A stretch of 24,208 nucleotides of DNA from an uncultured Granulosicoccaceae bacterium (GTDB taxonomy: Bacteria > Pseudomonadota > Gammaproteobacteria > JABXHR01), in assembly GCA_937921805.1 (NCBI GenBank), contig CAKZUS010000266.1, forward strand, positions 1 through 24,208. The letters run 5' to 3'. The translations under genes were made by a program, and so were the position numbers. How positions within the stretch are numbered: position 1 is the stretch's first letter; the number at the start of each line of letters is the position of its first letter. Of this stretch, positions 1-5,718 are shown piece by piece. Under the pieces are notes generated by a model. That model saw nothing but the letters and a program-made list of their open reading frames with translations, had not been told where the DNA came from and searched no databases.

Positions 1-452
1 GTTTTCTCAGCCCAGGCGCGCATGCGGTCGTAGCCCGTGGCGTCGGCGTCTATATAGGTGATGGCGCCCGTTGGGCAGGCATCGACACATTGTGGATCGC
101 CGCCGCACAGATCGCATTTGACGACTTTGCCGCTGTCGGCGTTGTAGTTCACCGTGCCAAACGGGCAGGCGATAGTGCAGACCTTGCAGCCCACGCACAC
201 GTCTTCGAGAACTTCTTTGGCTCCCGTGGCGGCGTTGAGCACAATCGCCTCGACAGGGCAGGCGTGCATGCACCAGGCTTCATCGCACTGGGTGCAGGTG
301 TAGGGAACAAAGCGCCCCTCGTCATGAAAGCTGAAGACCTTGATGCGCGACTTGGCGGTATTGAATAGCCCCTCGGCGTTAAATGAGCAGGCTGACTCGC
401 ATTGCAAGCAGCCGGTACATTTTTCGGGCACGATGTGCAGCGATTTCTGCAT
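1..452 (-). CDS. Four-[4Fe-4S] ferredoxin subunit, AorA type (C-terminus cut by window edge)
   Basis: Electron-transfer protein with 150 codons visible and no stop before the window edge. Sixteen cysteines form four [4Fe-4S] sites: C12/C15/C18/C22, C53/C56/C61/C65, C86/C89/C92/C96 and C113/C116/C122/C126. The start is the ATG at 452, preceded by a strong AGGAGG ribosome site. There is no signal peptide, so it acts in the cytoplasm. The motif spacing and the segments CTQCDEAWCMHACPVEAI and CVGCKVCTIACPFGTVNY resemble the small ferredoxin subunit of tungsten aldehyde oxidoreductases (AorA of Aromatoleum) more than the HydN or DmsB families. In that family the tungsten subunit follows immediately, so I infer that an AOR gene lies just left of the window. 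Only a few residues are probably missing. Alternative: the ferredoxin subunit of another cytoplasmic oxidoreductase. The iron-sulfur assignment is firm; the partner is inferred. Confidence 0.87.
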   Translation of the reverse strand, partial: MQKSLHIVPEKCTGCLQCESACSFNAEGLFNTAKSRIKVFSFHDEGRFVPYTCTQCDEAWCMHACPVEAIVLNAATGAKEVLEDVCVGCKVCTIACPFGTVNYNADSGKVVKCDLCGGDPQCVDACPTGAITYIDADATGYDRMRAWAEK

Positions 453-598
453 GATTTCCTCCTTTGCTGGGTAGCCGCCGGCACGCTCAAAGTCGCTCTA
501 TTCGCGGCTCACAGCGCAACGGATCTCATCAAAAGGTATCATGAACAACTAACGCTGGGTATTGCTTTTGGCAGACAAAAGCCCTCTTCGCGCTTGCG

Positions 599-628
599 CT
601 GGCAGTGGGCGAGGAAGCATGGCATAAT
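599..628 (+). promoter_or_regulatory. Possible promoter of tRNA-Val
   Basis: CTGGCA at 599-604 matches four of six bases of the -35 consensus. CATAAT at 623-628 matches five of six of the -10 consensus. The spacer is 18 bp. The GC-rich stretch between the -10 box and the tRNA start at 638 is the usual discriminator of stringently controlled stable-RNA promoters. Inferred from sequence alone. Confidence 0.45.
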
Positions 629-637
629 GCACGGCTT

Positions 638-713
638 GGGACTTTAGCTCAGTTGGTAGAGCACAGCATTCACATTGCTGGGGTCACTGGTTCAAGTCCA
701 GTAAGTCCCACCA
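638..713 (+). tRNA. tRNA-Val, anticodon CAC, CCA encoded
   Basis: A full cloverleaf can be drawn. The acceptor stem is GGGACTT (638-644) with AAGTCCC (703-709), then discriminator A710 and encoded CCA (711-713). The D arm is GCTC/GAGC. The anticodon stem is CAGCA/TGCTG around loop TTCACAT, giving anticodon CAC at 671-673, which reads GTG valine codons. The T arm is ACTGG/CCAGT around TTCAAGT. No integrase or duplicated 3' end lies next to it, so it is not acting as an attachment site here. Confidence 0.97.
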
Positions 714-748
714 CTTCCTCCCCGCGTCCCCTCGAAAGCCCCAGATCT

Positions 749-1195
749 CTACTCCTCAGATTTCTCCATCGACAGCGCATTCATGCAGTACCGCAGTCCA
801 GTGGGCGCCGGGCCATCAGGGAAAACATGCCCCAGATGCGCATCACAGTCGCTACAGCGCGCTTCGATGCGCTGCATGCCGTGGCTATTGTCGAGGATAT
901 AGTCGATGCCATTGTCGCGAGCAGGCGTTGTAAAAGACGGCCATCCACTGCCAGAGTCGAACTTGGCCTGCGCGTCGAACAGCAATCCTGAGCAACAAAC
1001 GCAGTGATAGCGCCCCGGCTCAAACAAGGTGCAGGAGCCTGAGCTAAAAGCGCGCTCAGTGCCACCGCGACGGGTGATTTGGTATTGCTCTTCGCTCAGA
1101 ACTTCTCGCCATTGTGCATCGCTGCGCTCATCGCGTCGCGAAGAGGGAAGATTGTTGCCATTGGCGCGATGAATAACGTCTTTCCAGTCAATCAT
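749..1195 (-). CDS. msrB: Peptide-methionine (R)-S-oxide reductase MsrB
   Basis: Reduces the R form of methionine sulfoxide in proteins using thioredoxin. It is 148 residues, normal for a stand-alone MsrB. Structural zinc ligands C65/C68 and C114/C117 are present, as are the SGSGWPSF substrate segment (W85) and the HLGHVF motif. The catalytic cysteine is C137 in RYCMNALSM, where many relatives have RYCINS. There is no signal peptide, so it is cytoplasmic. The ATG at 1195 lacks a clear ribosome site, but the N-terminus fits the family. It faces away from the peroxiredoxin gene; both repair or remove oxidative damage, and the 249-bp gap between them carries several palindromes that might control either gene. 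The 3' end lies 35 bp from the tRNA and points toward it. Confidence 0.96.
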   Translation of the reverse strand: MIDWKDVIHRANGNNLPSSRRDERSDAQWREVLSEEQYQITRRGGTERAFSSGSCTLFEPGRYHCVCCSGLLFDAQAKFDSGSGWPSFTTPARDNGIDYILDNSHGMQRIEARCSDCDAHLGHVFPDGPAPTGLRYCMNALSMEKSEE

Positions 1196-1208
1196 ATCTA
1201 TATGCTCG

Positions 1209-1238
1209 GTTTGGTGCTGCTCAGTTTGGTGCTACTCG
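1209..1238. repeat. 15-bp imperfect tandem duplication
   Basis: GTTTGGTGCTGCTCA (1209-1223) is followed directly by GTTTGGTGCTACTCG (1224-1238), with 13 of 15 positions identical. It lies in the leader or promoter region of msrB. A short plus-strand ORF from 1202 runs through it and would give a 28-residue hydrophobic peptide, but without other support I do not call it a gene. Confidence 0.7.
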
Positions 1239-1278
1239 GGCTGGCGTTGTTTGGGCGCGAGTGCCGGAGTGTGCCAGC

Positions 1279-1302
1279 GAAGAGGTGAAGAGGTGAAGAG
1301 GT
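1279..1302. repeat. Three tandem copies of GAAGAGGT
   Basis: Three perfect copies of the 8-bp unit GAAGAGGT lie end to end in the msrB-peroxiredoxin gap. An 8-bp period can change copy number by slippage. It is not inside a confident gene, so an effect on spacing in the promoter region is the only role I can suggest. Confidence 0.75.
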
Positions 1303-1338
1303 ATGGGGCCGTCGCGCTCATTTCAAGTCACTAGGCCA

Positions 1339-1352
1339 GCATAAGCTTATGC
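1339..1352. promoter_or_regulatory. 14-bp perfect palindrome between msrB and peroxiredoxin
   Basis: GCATAAGCTTATGC reads the same on both strands. Outer arms TAGGC (1332-1336) and GCCTA (1351-1355) partly extend the symmetry. It sits 93 bp upstream of the peroxiredoxin start and about 140 bp upstream of the divergent msrB start, a plausible place for a dimeric regulator. I do not recognise the regulator. Confidence 0.45.
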
Positions 1353-1395
1353 CTAAAGACGCTGAGCGAAGTAGCGGTTTTTTGCTGAAATACCC

Positions 1396-1408
1396 CTATC
1401 GGCGATAG
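1396..1408. promoter_or_regulatory. CTATCG-G-CGATAG inverted repeat upstream of peroxiredoxin
   Basis: Perfect 6-bp inverted repeat with one central base, 36 bp before the peroxiredoxin ATG. Its position suits an operator overlapping the promoter. The CTAT/ATAG elements recall OxyR half-sites, but order and spacing do not fit the OxyR consensus, so the regulator is unknown. Confidence 0.4.
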
Positions 1409-1444
1409 CACATCGCCACTTTGCCATATTTCAGGAGCACCGTT

Positions 1445-2098
1445 ATGGGCCTACGCATCAACGATACTATCCCCAATCTCGACGTCGTGACCGACCACGG
1501 CGCTTTGTCGCTGCACGATTTTGTTGGTGATAGCTGGGCGATTTTGTTCTCTCACCCCAAAGATTTCACCCCAGTGTGCACCACAGAGTTTGGCGCTGTC
1601 GCACAGCTCAGTGCCGAGTGGGAAGCGCGTGGCACCAAGGTCATCGGCGTGTCTGTCGATGGCGTGGAAGAGCACAAAAAATGGAAAACCGACATTGAAT
1701 CAGTCGCGGGTGCCAAGGCCGGTTTTCCGATTATCGCCGACGACTCGCTGGCCGTTTCAAAGGCGTTTGACATGCTGCCCGCCGAAGCCTATCTCCCCGA
1801 TGGCCGCACGCCTGCGCACAGCGCTACCGTGCGCTCGGTCTTTATCATCGGGCCAGACAAGCAAGTCAAGCTCATCATGACCTACCCGATGACGGTGGGC
1901 CGTAACTTCGCCGAAGTCTTGCGCGCCCTCGATGCGCTGCAGACGACAGCCAAGCATGGCGTAGCGACCCCCGCCAACTGGGTCACGGGCGAAGACGTGA
2001 TTATTCCGCCTACGGTGGATAACGACGCAGCGAAGGAAAAATTTGGTGATTTCGACGCCAAGCTCCCCTACTTGCGCTATACCAAACTGCCCTCTTAA
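1445..2098 (+). CDS. 1-Cys peroxiredoxin (Prx6 / AhpC-TSA family)
   Basis: Thiol peroxidase that reduces hydrogen peroxide and organic hydroperoxides in the cytoplasm; 217 residues. The active site SHPKDFTPVCTTE holds the peroxidatic C45 with T42 and H38; R130 in HSATVRSVF is the usual supporting arginine. The long C-terminal part, with the segments GVATPANWVTGEDVIIPP and LPYLRYTKLP, is typical of the Prx6 branch. There is no second conserved cysteine, so it should be reduced by an external thiol. I chose the ATG at 1445 because AGGAG sits seven bases upstream; an in-frame TTG at 1421 would add residues absent from the family. Inverted repeats at 1339-1352 and 1396-1408 may regulate it. It lies 62 bp before cysI on the same strand and may share its transcript. 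Confidence 0.95.
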   Translation: MGLRINDTIPNLDVVTDHGALSLHDFVGDSWAILFSHPKDFTPVCTTEFGAVAQLSAEWEARGTKVIGVSVDGVEEHKKWKTDIESVAGAKAGFPIIADDSLAVSKAFDMLPAEAYLPDGRTPAHSATVRSVFIIGPDKQVKLIMTYPMTVGRNFAEVLRALDALQTTAKHGVATPANWVTGEDVIIPPTVDNDAAKEKFGDFDAKLPYLRYTKLPS

Positions 2099-2120
2099 GC
2101 CCTAGGTTTTCTTTTTCTTT

Positions 2121-2142
2121 GCACGGGTCTGCTGGCCCGTGC
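2121..2142 (+). other. Strong hairpin in the cysI leader
   Basis: GCACGGG (2121-2127) pairs with CCCGTGC (2136-2142). One G-U and one C-G pair extend it to a 9-bp stem with loop TGCT. It follows a pyrimidine tract (2107-2120) and ends 18 bases before the cysI ATG. No T tract follows on either strand, so it is not a standard intrinsic terminator. It could affect cysI translation or protect the end of the peroxiredoxin transcript. Confidence 0.6.
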
Positions 2143-2160
2143 CTTATCTGGCCGAGACCT

Positions 2161-3876
2161 ATGCCTCACAACGTCGCCACCTTGCTCGATCCCGATGCCG
2201 CGCCGCTTGCGGACAATGAACGTCTCAAGCGCGAGAGTGATTTTCTGCGCGGGACCATTACCGACGATCTGCAAGACCGCACTACCGGGGGGTTTTCGCC
2301 CGATAACTTTCAGCTGATCCGCTTTCATGGCATGTATCAGCAGGATGATCGTGATATTCGTGCAGAGCGCGCCGAGCAAAAGCTCGAGCCGCTGCACAAT
2401 GTCATGCTGCGTGCGCGTATGCCAGGGGGCATTATCGCGCCGGAGCAGTGGCTGGCGATTGATCGCTTTGCGGAGCAATTCACCCAATACGGCAGCATTC
2501 GCCTGACCACGCGCCAGACGTTTCAATTCCACGGGGTACTCAAGCCCGATATCAAAGACATGCACCAGGTGCTCAACGGTGTGGGCATCGACTCGATTGC
2601 CACCGCTGGAGATGTTAACCGCAATGTGCTGTGCACCACCAACCCCGTCGAGTCAGCGCTGCACCAGCAGGCCTACGAGTGGTCAAAAGCCATCTCCGAG
2701 CATCTGCTGCCCCAGACCAAGGCCTATGTCGAAATCTGGCTCGATGGCGTTAAAGCCAAAACCACCGAAGAGCCGATACTGGGCGAAACATACCTGCCGC
2801 GCAAATTCAAAACCACCGTATCGATCCCCCCCAATAACGAAGTCGACGTGCACGCCAATGACCTGAACTTTGTGGCGATCGCGGAGGCGGGGCAATTGGT
2901 GGGCTTCAATGTGCTGGTCGGCGGCGGTCTGGCCATGACGCATGGCGACACGGCCACCTATCCGCGCAAGGCCGATGACTTTGGCTTTGTGAGCCTTGAG
3001 AACACCTTGGCGATTGCCGAGCACGTGGTCTCCGTGCAGCGCGACTGGGGAAATCGCGCGAATCGTAAAAACGCCAAGACCAAATACACCCTCGATCGGG
3101 TCGGTATTGATGTCTTTAAGGCCGAGGTAGAGAAGCGCGCAGGTGTGACGTTTGAGCCGAGCCGTCCCTATGCCTTTACGACGCGGGGTGATCGCTTTGG
3201 CTGGGTCGAAGGAATCGACGGCAAGCACCACCTGACAGTGTTTCTGCTCAACGGCCGCATTTTGGACTACCCCGGCAAAGCCCTGAAAACGGGCATACGC
3301 AAGATCGCTGAGGTCCACCAGGGCGATTTTCGCATGACCGCCAACCAGAACTTGATCATCGCTGGCGTTGCCGCCGACGAGCGCGCACAGATCGAGACTC
3401 TGGCCCGCGAGCACGGGCTGCTCGACGATACCTACTCTGCGCAGCGGCTGCATTCGATGGCTTGTGTGGCGATGCCGACTTGTCCCTTGGCGATGGCGGA
3501 GTCGGAGCGCTATTTGCCGCGTTTGATTGGCCTTGTCGAGGAGCTGCTCGCCAAGCATGGTATGGCTCAGGAGCATATCGTGCTGCGCGTTGTGGGCTGC
3601 CCCAATGGCTGCGCCCGCGCCATGCTGGCCGAAGTCGGCTTGGTGGGCAAAGGCCCAGGGAAATACAACCTGCACTTGGGCGGCAACCGCATTGGCACCC
3701 GCATCCCCAAACTCTATCGCGAGAATATTGGCGAAGACGCCATCTTGGACGCACTCGATCCGCTGATTGGTCTGTGGGCCGCGCAGCGCGACGCAGACGA
3801 AGGCTTTGGCGACTTTGTGATTCGCACCGGCGTGGTGGCAGAAGTGAAGGTCTCAAAAACTGACTTTCACGCATAA
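2161..3876 (+). CDS. cysI: Sulfite reductase (NADPH) hemoprotein beta subunit
   Basis: Reduces sulfite to sulfide in assimilatory sulfur metabolism, with electrons supplied by CysJ. It is 571 residues against 570 in E. coli and is alignable by eye throughout: FHGMYQQDDRDIRAERAEQK near the N-terminus, RLTTRQTFQFHG, and DRVGIDVFKAEVEKRAG. The cysteines that hold the coupled siroheme-[4Fe-4S] centre are present as CVAMPTC and GCPNGC in the last quarter. GLVGKGPGKYNLHLGGN completes the siroheme site. The ATG at 2161 gives the expected length; a TTG at 2119 would start before the leader hairpin. The ribosome site is weak. cysJ follows after 31 bp, the reverse of the cysJ-cysI order in E. coli. No cysH or siroheme synthase gene is in the window. 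Confidence 0.98.
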   Translation: MPHNVATLLDPDAAPLADNERLKRESDFLRGTITDDLQDRTTGGFSPDNFQLIRFHGMYQQDDRDIRAERAEQKLEPLHNVMLRARMPGGIIAPEQWLAIDRFAEQFTQYGSIRLTTRQTFQFHGVLKPDIKDMHQVLNGVGIDSIATAGDVNRNVLCTTNPVESALHQQAYEWSKAISEHLLPQTKAYVEIWLDGVKAKTTEEPILGETYLPRKFKTTVSIPPNNEVDVHANDLNFVAIAEAGQLVGFNVLVGGGLAMTHGDTATYPRKADDFGFVSLENTLAIAEHVVSVQRDWGNRANRKNAKTKYTLDRVGIDVFKAEVEKRAGVTFEPSRPYAFTTRGDRFGWVEGIDGKHHLTVFLLNGRILDYPGKALKTGIRKIAEVHQGDFRMTANQNLIIAGVAADERAQIETLAREHGLLDDTYSAQRLHSMACVAMPTCPLAMAESERYLPRLIGLVEELLAKHGMAQEHIVLRVVGCPNGCARAMLAEVGLVGKGPGKYNLHLGGNRIGTRIPKLYRENIGEDAILDALDPLIGLWAAQRDADEGFGDFVIRTGVVAEVKVSKTDFHA

Positions 3877-3907
3877 ATTTTGATGCTTATCCGAAGAGGA
3901 GCAGGCT

Positions 3908-5683
3908 GTGTACCCTTTGCAAAACGATCTTAGTCCTCTCAATGCTGAGCAGAGCCAGCAGTTCCAGACGCTGATGGGGAGCTTGAACCCCGTGCAGCAG
4001 GCATGGCTGAGTGGCTACCTTGCCGCTAGCTCCAATGCCGCGCCCAGTGTCCAGACAGCCGCTGCCGCCGATGCACCGCTGACCATTCTCTACGGATCGC
4101 AAACAGGCAACGCCAAAGGCGTCGCTCAAGCCCTGGCGACATCGGCCCAAGAGCGCGGCCTGGCCGTGAAGTTGCTGGATATGGCCGACTACAAGCCCAA
4201 TCAGCTCAAAAACGAAAGCTGCTTGGCTATTGTTGTCTCGACATACGGCGAGGGCGAGCCGCCAGAGTCCGCCGTCAAGCTGCATCAGTTCTTACACGCC
4301 AAAAAAGCGCCTCAGCTCGATGGGCTGCAAGTCGCTGTGTTGGGCCTGGGGGACTCCAGCTATGAGTTCTATTGCCAAACGGCCACGGACTTTGAAGAGC
4401 GCTTACAAGCCCTCGGAGCCAGTGTAGCCTTGCAAAAAGTCGCGCTTGATGTCGACTATGAAGACTACAGCGATGCTTGGGTCAATGATGCGCTGACAGC
4501 GCTAGAGCCGTTTTTGCAATCGCCTCCGGCTTCGGCGCAAGTGTTGGCGTTTCCCGGTGCGGCCGCTGGCGCAGCCCCGTCGCCATACAGCAAGAAAAAT
4601 CCATTGGTTGCCGAAGTCAGCGCCGTCCAAAAGATCACGGGGCGCGATTCCATCAAAGACGTGCGTCACATCGAGATCGACCTCGACGGCTCGGGCCTGA
4701 GCTATCGCGTGGGCGACTCGCTGGGCGTCTATTGCGAGAACCATCCAGCCGAAGTCGATGCTTTGCTCTCCGCCCTGAAACTGGATCCCAACGCGAGTGT
4801 CGGGGACAAATCCCTCCGAGACGCATTGATACAAGACTTCGAGCTGAGCCGCGCCCACCCTGGGTTTGTCGAGCGCTATGCTGCACTGGTTCAGGATCCT
4901 GCGCTCAGTGCCCTAGTCAGCGACAAAACCGCCTTGCGCCAAGCGATGCAGGAGCGGCAGGTTTATGATTGGGTCCACCAATATCCGGCGGCGCAAATCA
5001 GCGCAAACGATTTTGTTGATTGCCTGCGCAAGCTACAGCCGCGTCTCTACTCGATTGCCTCCAGTCAAGCAGAAGTCGAGAACGAAGTACACCTGACCGT
5101 GGGCGTTGTCGAGTACGAAGCTTTCGATCGCGACCACCTCGGCGCGTGCTCAGGGTTCTTGGGGCGGCAACTGCAAGCCGGTGACACCGTGCGCGTCTAC
5201 GTTGAGCCAAACGAACACTTTCGCCTTCCCGATTCCAGCGCGCCGGTCATTATGGTAGGGCCGGGTACCGGCATCGCCCCCTTTCGGGCGTTTATGCAAG
5301 AGCGCGAAGCCCAGGCAGCCACCGGGAAAAACTGGCTGTTCTTTGGTAATCCGCACTTCACCCAAGATTTCCTATATCAAGTCGAGTGGCAGAGCTATCT
5401 CAAGTCCGGTCAACTCAATAAAATCGACCTCGCCTTCAGCCGCGATCAGGCACACAAAGTCTACGTACAAGACCGCATTCGCGAACAAGGCCATGAGCTT
5501 GTGCAATGGCTAGAGCAGGGCGCTTATCTATATTTGTGCGGCGACGGTGAGCGCATGGCTAAAGATGTGCACCAGGCATTGCTGGATGTATTGATGGAAC
5601 AAGGCGGGAAAAGCGCCTCCGAAGCACAGGCCTATCTAGAACAACTGCGCGACGAAAAACGCTATCAAAAAGATGTGTACTAG
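3908..5683 (+). CDS. cysJ: Sulfite reductase (NADPH) flavoprotein alpha subunit
   Basis: Passes electrons from NADPH through FAD and FMN to CysI. It is 591 residues (E. coli 599). A flavodoxin-like FMN domain spans about residues 58-200, with the phosphate loop SQTGNAKG and STYGEGEPPESA. A connecting and FAD domain follows, with RLYSIASSQ. The ferredoxin-reductase-type NADPH domain has GPGTGIAPFRAF, LFFGNPHF and LYLCGDGERMAKDV. The C-terminus KRYQKDVY is characteristic. The start is a GTG with AGAGGAG six bases upstream. It is 31 bp after cysI and surely in the same operon. The gene ends 35 bp from the convergent fusion gene, with no obvious terminator between them. Confidence 0.98.
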   Translation: MYPLQNDLSPLNAEQSQQFQTLMGSLNPVQQAWLSGYLAASSNAAPSVQTAAAADAPLTILYGSQTGNAKGVAQALATSAQERGLAVKLLDMADYKPNQLKNESCLAIVVSTYGEGEPPESAVKLHQFLHAKKAPQLDGLQVAVLGLGDSSYEFYCQTATDFEERLQALGASVALQKVALDVDYEDYSDAWVNDALTALEPFLQSPPASAQVLAFPGAAAGAAPSPYSKKNPLVAEVSAVQKITGRDSIKDVRHIEIDLDGSGLSYRVGDSLGVYCENHPAEVDALLSALKLDPNASVGDKSLRDALIQDFELSRAHPGFVERYAALVQDPALSALVSDKTALRQAMQERQVYDWVHQYPAAQISANDFVDCLRKLQPRLYSIASSQAEVENEVHLTVGVVEYEAFDRDHLGACSGFLGRQLQAGDTVRVYVEPNEHFRLPDSSAPVIMVGPGTGIAPFRAFMQEREAQAATGKNWLFFGNPHFTQDFLYQVEWQSYLKSGQLNKIDLAFSRDQAHKVYVQDRIREQGHELVQWLEQGAYLYLCGDGERMAKDVHQALLDVLMEQGGKSASEAQAYLEQLRDEKRYQKDVY

Positions 5684-5718
5684 TCTGGGTTGATGCCGAG
5701 AGCGGAGTTTACATACGC

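Noticed and set aside
638..713. tRNA gene as integration site of a mobile element
   Set aside because: No integrase, no repeated tRNA 3' end, and normal housekeeping genes on both sides.
1079..1288. Small plus-strand membrane peptide between msrB and the peroxiredoxin gene
   Set aside because: Partly antisense to msrB, no ribosome site at any ATG, and its hydrophobic part is produced by a 15-bp duplication.
1396..1408. OxyR binding site
   Set aside because: The OxyR consensus needs ATAG...CTAT pairs with 7-base spacing; here CTAT precedes ATAG with five bases between.
2099..2142. Intrinsic terminator of the peroxiredoxin gene
   Set aside because: The T-rich tract precedes the hairpin instead of following it, and the minus strand has an A tract.
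2683..3675. 330-codon open frame on the minus strand across cysI
   Set aside because: It is a mirror of the GC-rich cysI coding frame, shows no recognisable domain, and cysI is conserved over the whole stretch.
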